Shown here piece by piece: positions 36,464 to 45,168 of a stretch of 64,000 nt of DNA. The translations under genes were made by a program, and so were the position numbers. Source of the DNA: Balneolaceae bacterium (GTDB lineage: Bacteria; Bacteroidota; Rhodothermia; Balneolales; Balneolaceae). The stretch spans positions 1 through 64,000 of the forward strand of contig REDA01000054.1 in the NCBI GenBank assembly GCA_007693745.1. Direction: 5' to 3'. Under the pieces are notes generated by a model that saw only the letters and a list, made by a program, of their open reading frames with translations, had not been told where the DNA came from and made no database searches. Every line of letters begins with the position of its first letter. Position 1 is the first letter of the stretch.

Positions 36464-37552
36464 CTACCTCCCCAGCTTCTCAACAACCTCCCGGGCTACC
36501 TGCATGCCAATGGCAATGCCCATGCCGCTGAGTCCGGCAACGCTCCATACCGTTTCACCTTGCCGGACGATTGCAGGCTCTTTATCCGGAGCCATGCCCA
36601 TGATGCCACTCCACTCTGTCTCAATCTCCCATCCGGCAGGCAGCTTCAGAACCTCATCGGCAAAATGAAGCAGATAATTTTTTATTACAGGATTCACACC
36701 AAACTCAGATGTGGTTTCCGCTTCACGGGATGCACTTCGTCCGCCTCCCAAAAGCAGCCGGTCACCAATATTACGGAAATAGACATAGCCTTCATTGAAG
36801 CTGAATGTCCCGTTCCAGGATAGTGATGGAATCTCTTTAGTCACAAAAACATACCCGCGCGCCGGTTTAACCTCCGTTTTCACCAGATCCGATAAAAACC
36901 CGTTGACAGCAATAACGGTTTTGTGCGGATTCAGGTTGAGACCGCCCCGAAATCTTACCTCGCCGGAAGAAACCGATTCCACCTCAGCACCCCAGAGTGT
37001 TCGCACTCCGGACTGCTGACACCGGTTGTGCAGAGATGCCATCAGTTTTCCGCTGTGCAATGCACCCTCAACTTTATTGAATATCGCCGGCAACTGTTCA
37101 TATGCTCCCTTACTGTACACATCCGGGATTCCCGTTATCTTTCCAAGATACTCATTCATTTCGGGCAGCGCGGAGCAACACCGTTCATAGAGTTCGGGAT
37201 CCGTGAAGATCTCCACTCCGCCGGTGTGCCGGTATCCTATTTCCTCATCCCCCATGGTATTCCGGAGAAGTTTCAGCCCCTCCCATCTGCGGGCAATCCT
37301 CCCCTGTACAGTCACTTTACCGGCTGTCTCCATGTCAGCCAGATGCTCAGAGACAGAGCCGATACAGGCAAACCCCGCATTTCGGGTACTGGCACCGTAA
37401 GGGCTGATCTGCCCCCGCTCAGCAATCCATACCGATTGATCCGGATACCGTTGTTTATAACATAAGGCCGTGGATGCACCAACGATCCCGCCCCCCACCA
37501 CCAGCAGATCCGGGGGTTGCAACCAGGATTCTTTTTCCCAGTGAGATTTCAT
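36464..37552 (-). CDS. DAO-family FAD-dependent oxidoreductase
   Basis: 362 residues. The Rossmann motif LLVVGGGIVGASTAL (17-31), then a NAGFACIG segment and a C-terminal GLSGMGIAIGMQVAREV, are typical of the D-amino-acid oxidase / glycine oxidase family. These oxidise amines or hydroxyacids with FAD. The exact substrate is unknown. There is no signal peptide, so it is cytoplasmic. Its ATG follows directly on a CCTCAA hexamer repeat that replaces a normal ribosome-binding site, which may affect its expression. Confidence 0.85.
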   Translation of the reverse strand: MKSHWEKESWLQPPDLLVVGGGIVGASTALCYKQRYPDQSVWIAERGQISPYGASTRNAGFACIGSVSEHLADMETAGKVTVQGRIARRWEGLKLLRNTMGDEEIGYRHTGGVEIFTDPELYERCCSALPEMNEYLGKITGIPDVYSKGAYEQLPAIFNKVEGALHSGKLMASLHNRCQQSGVRTLWGAEVESVSSGEVRFRGGLNLNPHKTVIAVNGFLSDLVKTEVKPARGYVFVTKEIPSLSWNGTFSFNEGYVYFRNIGDRLLLGGGRSASREAETTSEFGVNPVIKNYLLHFADEVLKLPAGWEIETEWSGIMGMAPDKEPAIVRQGETVWSVAGLSGMGIAIGMQVAREVVEKLGR

Positions 37553-37556
37553 GGTG

Positions 37557-37604
37557 TTGAGGTTAAGATTGAGGTTGAGGTTGAGGTTGAGGTTGAGGTT
37601 GAGG
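37557..37604. repeat. Hexanucleotide tandem repeat (TTGAGG)8 before a start codon
   Basis: Eight 6-base units: one perfect, one degenerate (TTAAGA), then six perfect TTGAGG in a row (37569-37604). Read on the transcribed minus strand it is CCTCAA repeated, ending 4 bases before the ATG of the DAO-family gene. The frame upstream is closed by a TAG with no start codon in between, so the repeat is 5' untranslated. Copy-number change would alter the leader, not the reading frame. Confidence 0.9.
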
Positions 37605-37651
37605 CCGCATTCACTCTGCTACGCTGCATGGGAATCGCTTCGCTCGGTGCA

Positions 37652-37671
37652 TCCCGACAGGTTTGTCGGGA
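37652..37671. other. Perfect 8-bp hairpin in gap between Gfo gene and DAO gene
   Basis: TCCCGACA (37652-37659), loop GGTT, TGTCGGGA (37664-37671). It has no T-tract on either side and sits in the 291-base repeat-rich gap. It could terminate the upstream Gfo/Idh gene weakly or mark an intergenic repeat. Confidence 0.6.
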
Positions 37672-37701
37672 CTTTCGCTGCGCTCCAGCTTTTGCGTTTT
37701 G

Positions 37702-37816
37702 CTGCGTGCAGTTCGCAGTCCCGAACCCTCGGGTCGATTTGCTGTGTTGATGCCAAAAAATGGTTGACGTTTTTAGTCACCTCCACTGCGTGCATTTCGC
37801 AGCCCAGAGCCTTCGG
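37702..37816. repeat. Imperfect 31-base direct duplication
   Basis: The segment at 37702-37732 begins CTGCGTGCAGTTCGCAG and ends CCTCGG. It recurs at 37786-37816 beginning CTGCGTGCATTTCGCAG and ending CTTCGG, with about six differences. Both units contain the short palindrome TGCG-N-CGCA. They are separated by 53 unrelated bases. This looks like decayed intergenic repeat material. Confidence 0.65.
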
Positions 37817-37843
37817 TGCAGCCGTCCCGTCACTTTGGAAACC

Positions 37844-39160
37844 TCAAATCCTCGGCTCCCACCCGGGCTCATAGTCACGCCTCCACATGCTCATCGCCTC
37901 AGAGTCTCCAATGATCCTTCCGGTTGAGGGATCGAGATTCAGAGATCGTCCCACATACTGAGAGATATTTCCCAAATGAAGAGCCATTACACTCTTTTGC
38001 CCCTCTTCTATGGATGAGTTTAATGCGGTCTGCTCACGGATCGCTCCGGCAAAATTGTGCACATGCAGATCCGTAAGACCACCCCCGCCCACTGTATCCA
38101 GCGGGTCCGATTCGTCAGATCGCATTTTCCGGCGAATCTCCTCATTATCCAGATTCCATGCAACATACCCGCTCCTGTCAATCATCATAGTTCCGTTGGT
38201 GCCGTGGATCAGGGATCCTCTGCCACGGTTCCAGAACGGAAAGCCGTTACAGCTCCTCCCCTCCCACTGGATACTTTTGCCCTCTGCAAAATCAAAATTC
38301 ACGTTTTGCGTGTCATAAAACTCCCAGTCATCCCTGAAGTGAAAGCGTCCTCCGTTGGATGCGATTTTATTCGGCATACCTACATCCAATGCCCATCTGC
38401 AGATGTCATACTCATGAGTTCCGTTGTTTAGTATCTCACCGGTACCCCATTTCCAGAACCAGTGCCAGTTGTAGTGGATCAGATTGTCACGGTAGGGTGT
38501 GCGGGGAGCGGGTCCCTGCCAGAGTTCGTAATCAAGCCATTCCGGAACCGGGGCAATGGAGCCGTTCCCAATAGAACCCCGAGTGTTGGCATAAAAACAT
38601 TTCCCGTAATAAACATCCCCGATAAGACCGTTGCGGATCTCCTGAATCGCCTCCATGGATTCGGGTGCCGAGCGTTGCTGATTCCCCATCTGCACCAGTT
38701 TACCGTATCGTTGCTGCGCTCTCACGATCAGTTCAGCCTCATAGGGATTGTGACTTCCCGGTTTTTCCACATACACATGTTTTCCGGCCTGAAGTGCCAT
38801 GATCGCAGCAGGGGTGTGCCAGTGATCCGGAGCTCCGATCACCAGGGCATCGATATCCGGATCCTCGAGAGCTCTCCTGAAGTCCGTTCCAACTTCAGGT
38901 CTTTTCCCCTGAATCTCCTGCACACCGGAAGCAAGCTCTTCCAGGGGGCGGTAATCCACATCGAAAATGGATTTCACCTCCGTGGCGTGAACACGGGCAA
39001 AGACATTTGCAAGATGGCCTGCGCGCCCGCGCCCTCCCATTACAGCCACTACCACCTTTTCATTGGCGGAAACAGCCCCTCTGGATAGCGAAAATGGCCC
39101 GGATAACCCGATGGCTGCGGTTGTAAGTGCTGAAGATTTTAAAAAAGTTTTACGGTCCAT
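37844..39160 (-). CDS. Exported Gfo/Idh/MocA family oxidoreductase (RK-type Tat-like signal)
   Basis: 438 residues. The N-terminus MDRKTFLKSSALTTAAIG resembles a Tat signal but has RK in place of RR. The dinucleotide fold starts KVVVAVMGGRGRAG (35-48), and the family catalytic lysine is K133 in VYVEKPGSH. The C-terminal domain has HDICRWALDVG-like HEYDICRWALDVG. These enzymes oxidise or reduce sugars and sugar acids with NAD(P). An exported member would need tightly bound cofactor, as in Zymomonas glucose-fructose oxidoreductase. It neighbours three more exported relatives around uxuA. Confidence 0.88.
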   Translation of the reverse strand: MDRKTFLKSSALTTAAIGLSGPFSLSRGAVSANEKVVVAVMGGRGRAGHLANVFARVHATEVKSIFDVDYRPLEELASGVQEIQGKRPEVGTDFRRALEDPDIDALVIGAPDHWHTPAAIMALQAGKHVYVEKPGSHNPYEAELIVRAQQRYGKLVQMGNQQRSAPESMEAIQEIRNGLIGDVYYGKCFYANTRGSIGNGSIAPVPEWLDYELWQGPAPRTPYRDNLIHYNWHWFWKWGTGEILNNGTHEYDICRWALDVGMPNKIASNGGRFHFRDDWEFYDTQNVNFDFAEGKSIQWEGRSCNGFPFWNRGRGSLIHGTNGTMMIDRSGYVAWNLDNEEIRRKMRSDESDPLDTVGGGGLTDLHVHNFAGAIREQTALNSSIEEGQKSVMALHLGNISQYVGRSLNLDPSTGRIIGDSEAMSMWRRDYEPGWEPRI

Positions 39161-39328
39161 GGATCCCTGTTTTTATGGTTATGGATTTGCAATCAATCCG
39201 ATAAGCTTTTAATATCATGATGGATCACAGAAGCTCCCCGGCAGCAGCATGCTATCTGCTTAAGCTTTCTGAAGAAACATCCACATCAGAACGAACATAG
39301 ATAAAAGCTAACATACATTCAATCAATA

Positions 39329-40762
39329 ATGACTCTGCCACCCGGATCTCTTCTCTTTTTTACGATCATCTTTACATCTCTTCTCACTGTATCATTTTCC
39401 GGCTGTACCTCTTCAGAAGAGAGCAGTAACCAAATCTCAGATGGAGCGGGTGAGATTCGCCTGATGACCCTGAATCCCGGTCACTTTCATGCAGCGCTGG
39501 TGCAGAAAAACGAACTGGAAGGAGTAAGCAGCAGGGTTCATATCTATTCTCCGGGCGGGGAGGATCTGGCTTTGCACATGCAGCGAATCAACGGCTTCAA
39601 CCAGCGGAATGAGGATCCCACAGAGTGGGAATCTGTCATTTATGAAGGCCACGATTATTTCAAAAAAATGCTTGAGGAGCAGCCGGGCAATGTTATGATT
39701 GTGGCGGGCAATAACCGCCTTAAAACAGATTATATCCTTCAGGCCGTGGATGAAGGAATCCATGTACTTTCTGACAAACCGATGGCAATCGACTCCGGCA
39801 ACTGGATACGGCTACGTGATGCATTCCGGATTGCCGGGGAGAGAGGGGTGCTTCTGTATGATATCATGACCGAACGATATGAGGTCACCTCACGAATACA
39901 GAGGATACTGGCTCAAAACAGAGAACTGTTCGGAGAACTGCAGACCGGCACTCCTGATGAACCGGCCGTTGTGAAACAGAGTGTGCATCATCTTTACAAA
40001 ATGGTGGCCGGAGCTCCGCTCAGACGTCCACAGTGGTATTTTGACACCCTGCAGCAAGGTGAGGGGATCGTGGATGTGACCACACATCTGGTGGATCTCT
40101 CGCTCTGGGGTACATTCCCGGACGAAGCGATCAGCTATGAGTCTGATGTCGAACTGATCCATGCCCGAAGATGGCCAACCATGCTTACAGAAGAACAGTT
40201 TGGCAGAATCACCGGGGCTTCCGCATTTCCGGATTTTCTGCAGGAGCAGTTGCTGGCCGACGGACGGCTTCCCTACTACAGTAACGGGGAAATCGGGTTT
40301 ACACTCCGTGAACACCATGTGAATGTCTCCGTAGAGTGGGCTTATGAAGCGCCACCGGGTGGTAATGATACACACTACAGCCTGATGCGCGGCACGCATT
40401 CCAACCTGGTGATCCGGCAGGGAGCCGATCAGAATTTCAGAAGTACGCTTTTTGTGGAAATGGCGGAAGGTACGGATCCGGTAAATCTTGAAAGGGCACT
40501 TGAAGCTTCGGTTGAAGAGCTGAGCGGTGAATTTCCCGGACTCTCTTACCTCAAAAACGAGTATGGATTCGAACTCATCATACCTGATGAATACTATCTG
40601 GGACATGAAGCGCATTTCGGAAAAGTGGCAGAAGCCTATTTCGGATATCTCAAAGAGGGACGGCTGCCACACTGGGAAATACCGAACATGATCACGAAAT
40701 ATTATATTACAACACAGGCTAGGGAACTGGCGATGCGGGCCGATTCAGCTTCCGATCTGTAA
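39329..40762 (+). CDS. Gfo/Idh/MocA-like lipoprotein with degenerate nucleotide site
   Basis: 477 residues. A lipoprotein signal with lipobox FSGC places the lipid at C26. The Rossmann start is IRLMTLNPGHFHAAL (43-57), which lacks the usual GxGxxG. The EKP motif is HVLSDKPMAID with D149 and K150. The second half matches the putative-oxidoreductase C-terminal type, by recognition of VVKQSVHHLYKMVAGAPLRRPQWYFD and GIVDVTTHLVDLSLWG. Export by Sec as a lipoprotein makes a pre-bound cofactor unlikely, so it may bind sugars without redox chemistry. It lies 148 bases upstream of uxuA on the same strand. Confidence 0.82.
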   Translation: MTLPPGSLLFFTIIFTSLLTVSFSGCTSSEESSNQISDGAGEIRLMTLNPGHFHAALVQKNELEGVSSRVHIYSPGGEDLALHMQRINGFNQRNEDPTEWESVIYEGHDYFKKMLEEQPGNVMIVAGNNRLKTDYILQAVDEGIHVLSDKPMAIDSGNWIRLRDAFRIAGERGVLLYDIMTERYEVTSRIQRILAQNRELFGELQTGTPDEPAVVKQSVHHLYKMVAGAPLRRPQWYFDTLQQGEGIVDVTTHLVDLSLWGTFPDEAISYESDVELIHARRWPTMLTEEQFGRITGASAFPDFLQEQLLADGRLPYYSNGEIGFTLREHHVNVSVEWAYEAPPGGNDTHYSLMRGTHSNLVIRQGADQNFRSTLFVEMAEGTDPVNLERALEASVEELSGEFPGLSYLKNEYGFELIIPDEYYLGHEAHFGKVAEAYFGYLKEGRLPHWEIPNMITKYYITTQARELAMRADSASDL

Positions 40763-40910
40763 CCGTTTCGGAAGAAGCAGAAACAATATTTATAACCAAG
40801 AATACCAGCCAGGAATTGCCAGAACAGAGTCCTCACGTCAGGCCGCAGGCATTCTGCCAAAAATTTGCATCCAAGTTCACTCACACATTTAATCCGAATC
40901 CGCTGAAACG

Positions 40911-42122
40911 TTGAAACAGAACCCGATTCCTTATCTTGAAAAAACCTGGCGCTGGTTTGGCCCCTCCGACCCGGTCAGCCTCTCTGAAATCAGACAGACT
41001 GGTGCTACAGGCATCGTCACTGCACTACATCACATTCCCAACGGGGAGATCTGGGAATCTCACGAAATTGAGAAACGGAAAAGGGAGATAGAAGCTGCAG
41101 GACTCCGCTGGTCGGTCGTGGAAAGTGTGCCGGTGCATGAAGAGATAAAACGCCGTGCCGGCAGATTCAGAACCTATATCCAAAACTATCAGCAGACCCT
41201 CCGCAATCTTGCTGAATGCGATGTTCCTGTGGTCTGCTACAATTTCATGCCGGTGCTCGACTGGACCCGGACAGAACTTCATTTTCCGCTTGAAAGTGGT
41301 GCATCGGCACTGCGGTTTGATGAAATTGATCTGGCTCTTTTCGACCTGTTTTTGCTGAAACGAACTGGAGCTGAGACCGATTACAGTAACGATGTAATCT
41401 CTGCTGCTGAAGGAAAAAAGAGTCGGATCACAGATGAGGAGAAAGAGCAGCTCACCGCAACGATTCTGGCCGGACTTCCCGGAGCTGAAGAGGGATATAC
41501 CACCAATCAGTTCCTGCAGGCACTTTCTGAGTATGACGGGATTACCGATAATGACCTGCGAACCCATCTGAAGGAGTTCCTTTTGGAGATTGCACCAGTT
41601 GCTGAAGAGTGCGGAGTCAGGCTGGCGATTCATCCGGACGACCCACCCTTTCCGCTGTTTGGGCTTCCAAGGGTGGTGAGTACCGAATCAGATGCCAGAG
41701 AGCTTCTGGATTCGGTAAATCTTCAGGCCAACGGCCTCTGTTTCTGCAGCGGGTCTTATGGTGCCCGGCCGGATAATGATCTGCCGGGGATGATCCGGCG
41801 ACTTGGTGAACGTATTCACTTTATTCACCTCAGAAATGTACAGTTGGAAGAGGGTCGATCCTTTCATGAAGCTGCACATCTGGTAGGCAGTGTGGGGATG
41901 GCAGATGTGATGCAGGCCATTGTTACGGAGCAGAAGCGAAGGGTAGAATCGGGACGCAGTGACAGTGCCATTCCCATGAGGCCGGATCACGGCCACCGCA
42001 TGCTTGATGATTTCAGCAGAGAATCCAATCCCGGCTACTCCCTGATTGGCCGCATGCGGGGACTTGCAGAGTTAAGAGGCCTTGAGATGGGAATTAGGAG
42101 TCTAATGACAAATTCCCATTAG
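40911..42122 (+). CDS. uxuA: Mannonate dehydratase
   Basis: 403 residues with a TTG start. It dehydrates D-mannonate to 2-keto-3-deoxy-D-gluconate. The UxuA N-terminal pattern TWRWFGPSDPVSLSEIRQTG and ATGIVTALHHIPNGEIW is unmistakable. CYNFMPVLDWTRTEL, the metal-site LAIHPDDPPFPLFGLPR, FCSGSYGARPDNDL and the terminal MRPDHGHRMLDD are also present. It is the only plus-strand gene of the uronate pathway here, separated from the uxaC-kdgK-eda operon by the exported oxidoreductases. Confidence 0.97.
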   Translation: MKQNPIPYLEKTWRWFGPSDPVSLSEIRQTGATGIVTALHHIPNGEIWESHEIEKRKREIEAAGLRWSVVESVPVHEEIKRRAGRFRTYIQNYQQTLRNLAECDVPVVCYNFMPVLDWTRTELHFPLESGASALRFDEIDLALFDLFLLKRTGAETDYSNDVISAAEGKKSRITDEEKEQLTATILAGLPGAEEGYTTNQFLQALSEYDGITDNDLRTHLKEFLLEIAPVAEECGVRLAIHPDDPPFPLFGLPRVVSTESDARELLDSVNLQANGLCFCSGSYGARPDNDLPGMIRRLGERIHFIHLRNVQLEEGRSFHEAAHLVGSVGMADVMQAIVTEQKRRVESGRSDSAIPMRPDHGHRMLDDFSRESNPGYSLIGRMRGLAELRGLEMGIRSLMTNSH

Positions 42123-42187
42123 TGTTTTCAGGCGTTTGTCTGAGCTCAATTCACAGTAATATCCGCAGAGATCGTTTATGAGAAATT

Positions 42188-43561
42188 CTAAACTTCCAAA
42201 CCCCGGGCCGGATGAGGCTGTATCGTAGTCAGATCGCCAATGTTTACCGGTCGGTTACCGGAATCGATGCTCTTGCGTGCTGCAACACCCACCAGAATCG
42301 ACATTACTCCATCACGAACGCCCGCCTGCTGACGCAGCGGGTCGGGACGGTCCGGATCTCTGAAAAGCTGATCGGTCATGACCGGATCTCCACCCCAGTG
42401 GCCTCCGGAGCCGTGTTCTACAAAGAACTGCTCCTCCTCACGGTCTGAGTAGCGCCGGTTGGGCATGAAGGTGATCTCTTCACCAAACTTTCGCGGCCAG
42501 CCGCCTGCCCTCACTTCAAGGCGTCCCTCTGTACCGTTCACCACCAGTTTATACCCTTCAAACCCGGTATCAGCGGTAAGGCTGTAGGTCATGATCGCGC
42601 CATTGGCATATTTAACAACGGCCGTATGTTTTTCCCAGATATCGATCTCCTCACGGAATACGCAGTTATCGCGTATATAACCGTCGTACTGCTCATTATC
42701 TGTGTAAAGTGTGCGCAGATGCTCATTTTCAAGAATATTCCAGTGGTAGGGACACTGCGAGGTAAAGTTGCAGTCACGGCAGTTGTTTCCGCGAAACGGC
42801 CCCTTTCTCCCGAAACGCTCCAGAGCACCCCAGGCAGTCACCTCTTCCGGATCGGAGTTGATCCACCAGTTGGCCATGTCGAAATGGTGGGTTGATTTGT
42901 GTACCCAAAGCGATCCGCCATACTGCCGCTGTCCATGCCAGCGCTGCATGTAACGCATCAGATGGCTGTGCGAAATGTGGTAATGAAAATCGACGGAGCG
43001 GATATCACCCACATAACCCTCCATAATCAGCTCTTTGATTTTGGCCCGGTATGGGGGATAACGATAGTTGAAGGTGACGATCACCTTTCTGCCATACTCT
43101 TTTTCCGCATTGATTATCGCCTGAGCTTTCTGCTCATCAATCGTTAGCGGCTTCTCCGTGATGATGTCACAGCCATGCCGCATCCCTGTTATGATATGCT
43201 CATGATGCACATCATCGCGTGATGTCACAATCAGAACCTCCGGTTTTTGCGCGGCAAGCATCTCATCCAGATCCGTATAGGCAGGAAGGTTTCCTCCAAT
43301 ATACTCCCTTGCTACCTGCAGGCGGCCCGGATTGATATCACACAGTGAAACCAGCTCAACGGTGTCGGAATAGTTCGCACGCAGACTTCGCCCAAACATG
43401 CTGACTCCCCGAACTCCGGTACCCACCAGCGCCATTCTGCGCTTTTCCTTAAAAAATGACCCCGCACCGGCCAGGGCAGGCGCTGCCACGAGTGTTCCAC
43501 CGGCGGCTGCACCGGCCGTTTTAATAAATTCTCTTCGCGTGTAGAATGGTTTCGTTGTCAT
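42188..43561 (-). CDS. Tat-exported Gfo/Idh/MocA oxidoreductase with Cys cluster
   Basis: 457 residues. A classical Tat signal TRREFIKTAG (8-17) is followed by an Ala-rich hydrophobic stretch with cleavage near AGAG. The cofactor-binding loop ALVGTGVRG (44-52) and EKP motif with K137 are intact. The active-site helix is HKSTHHFDMANWW (221-233). Four cysteines, C261, C264, C270 (NCRDCNFTSQCPYHW) and C300, are spaced as a possible metal site. It probably folds with NAD(P) in the cytoplasm and is exported by Tat. Substrate unknown, presumably a sugar or uronic acid given the neighbours. Confidence 0.9.
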   Translation of the reverse strand: MTTKPFYTRREFIKTAGAAAGGTLVAAPALAGAGSFFKEKRRMALVGTGVRGVSMFGRSLRANYSDTVELVSLCDINPGRLQVAREYIGGNLPAYTDLDEMLAAQKPEVLIVTSRDDVHHEHIITGMRHGCDIITEKPLTIDEQKAQAIINAEKEYGRKVIVTFNYRYPPYRAKIKELIMEGYVGDIRSVDFHYHISHSHLMRYMQRWHGQRQYGGSLWVHKSTHHFDMANWWINSDPEEVTAWGALERFGRKGPFRGNNCRDCNFTSQCPYHWNILENEHLRTLYTDNEQYDGYIRDNCVFREEIDIWEKHTAVVKYANGAIMTYSLTADTGFEGYKLVVNGTEGRLEVRAGGWPRKFGEEITFMPNRRYSDREEEQFFVEHGSGGHWGGDPVMTDQLFRDPDRPDPLRQQAGVRDGVMSILVGVAARKSIDSGNRPVNIGDLTTIQPHPARGLEV

Positions 43562-43767
43562 GGCGTTTCACCTTTGGTCCGTTGGAAATAAAACTAAACT
43601 GTGATTCAGATCCGGTCATCTGATCCGTATGTCATCAATGCACATTCAAAAAATCATTGGGTCAATCCGCTATGATTTTCACCAATTTTTAGTAAAATCA
43701 GTGAATTTGTAAGGTAAATCCGACAGCGAGATCCCGCTTCCATTACTGCCTGGCGGGCAGAACCACT

Positions 43768-45045
43768 CTATCCGCTCACTCTGTACTTCTCCGGCAGGGT
43801 AACATCCCGTCCGGTTTTGGTCGCTTCTTCAGCCAGCAATGTCCAGGTCGATGCGTTGTACCCCTCCAGAGTCAGCTTTTCAGGCGCTGTCCCTTCACGT
43901 ATAAAATTGATAAAGCCTTCCATGTAGAGCAGGGTATCATTCAGCTCATAATCGGGAGAGATATATCTGCCCCCAAGGCGAATCGGGGCATCCGGGATCC
44001 ACGTGGCTCCTCCGATGGGGATGGTTTCATTGGCTCCTTCCTCTATATCCCGGATCAGACTCTGAACAGCAGGCGGATCGGCCGGAAACTCCTCGTACTG
44101 CATATTGGACTCCAGCTCGATGGTTCCGTCGTTCCCAAGAACCTGCACCTGCATGCCGTTATGCTTATTACTCGTAATGCAGTCGTAGCTGAAGTGAATA
44201 TCTTCCGGATATTTAAATACCAGTGAGAAGTTATCCCACACTTCCCTTCCGTCCTTGAAATGGTTGATGCTTCCGCTTCCCATAACGGAGAGTGGCTGAG
44301 AACCCAGAACCCAGTTCGCCACCTGGAAATGATGGGAGCCGAGCTCAGAGATCATCCCGGCCGAATAGTCATCGTAAAAACGCCAGTTTCGCTGCCGGTC
44401 GAGGGGTGTGCCTCTTCCGTCAGTATCTCTGTAGAACACCCAGTCTGTATTCCTGTGCCACCACCCCCTCATCATCGTTACCGGACCAATATCTCCTCTT
44501 TGAATCCGTTGCATCGACTCCAGATAGACCGGGTTGAACAGGCGCTGGTGACCAATCAGCATCACCTTTCCGCTCTCCTTCCATGCGTCGTACATCGCTT
44601 TTACTTCATCCAGGGTACGGGCCATTGCCTTTTCACAAAACACGTGAATTCCGGCCTGTAAGCAATCAATGGTTTGCTGCGCATGTTCATGAAGAGGTGT
44701 CGCAATCACAACACCATCCAGTTCCACATTCTCTATCATCTCCCTGTAGTCCAGGAAAGCCTCCGCTTCTCCTCCGGTCAGGTCGATCGCCCGCTCATAG
44801 TGAGGCAGATAGTTGTCACAAACTGCAACGATTTCAATGTTCATGTGCTGCTGCAATTCGCGCAGATTCCAGTAGAGAGCCCTCCCTCTTGATCCCACTC
44901 CGATCACCCCGATTCTGACGCGGTCGCCGGCCCCTTTGCCGAAAGATGCGGGCTGATTAAATACTGAAAACCAGGGCATGGTTGTGGTGAGAAGAGTCGT
45001 TCCCGCCAGCGATGCGGTCAGCTCAAGAAAATTCCTTCGGTTCAT
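43768..45045 (-). CDS. Tat-exported Gfo/Idh/MocA oxidoreductase
   Basis: 425 residues. The Tat signal NRRNFLELTASLAG (2-15) leads into a hydrophobic region to about residue 27. The Rossmann motif is VRIGVIGVGSRGRAL (43-57), and the EK pair (E138, K139) stands in HVFCEKAMART, with Ala replacing the usual Pro. The active-site region GMISELGSHHFQVANWVLG resembles sugar-dehydrogenase relatives. It is the third minus-strand exported member and is separated from the second by 206 bases that probably carry a promoter. Confidence 0.89.
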   Translation of the reverse strand: MNRRNFLELTASLAGTTLLTTTMPWFSVFNQPASFGKGAGDRVRIGVIGVGSRGRALYWNLRELQQHMNIEIVAVCDNYLPHYERAIDLTGGEAEAFLDYREMIENVELDGVVIATPLHEHAQQTIDCLQAGIHVFCEKAMARTLDEVKAMYDAWKESGKVMLIGHQRLFNPVYLESMQRIQRGDIGPVTMMRGWWHRNTDWVFYRDTDGRGTPLDRQRNWRFYDDYSAGMISELGSHHFQVANWVLGSQPLSVMGSGSINHFKDGREVWDNFSLVFKYPEDIHFSYDCITSNKHNGMQVQVLGNDGTIELESNMQYEEFPADPPAVQSLIRDIEEGANETIPIGGATWIPDAPIRLGGRYISPDYELNDTLLYMEGFINFIREGTAPEKLTLEGYNASTWTLLAEEATKTGRDVTLPEKYRVSG

Positions 45046-45168
45046 AATCTGATTGATAAAATTAAGCTATCTCTCAATCTACTGTGAGCTGACAAAAAAA
45101 ACCAATGAATCTGACAAAAATTACTAAATCAGAAAAGCGAAAATGGTCCGGGAGATGCACGTCATTTT

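Noticed and set aside
37557-37604. CRISPR array or coding repeat protein
   Set aside because: Units are only 6 bases with no spacers. The plus-strand frame encodes a Leu-Arg repeat with no family resemblance and no start signal.
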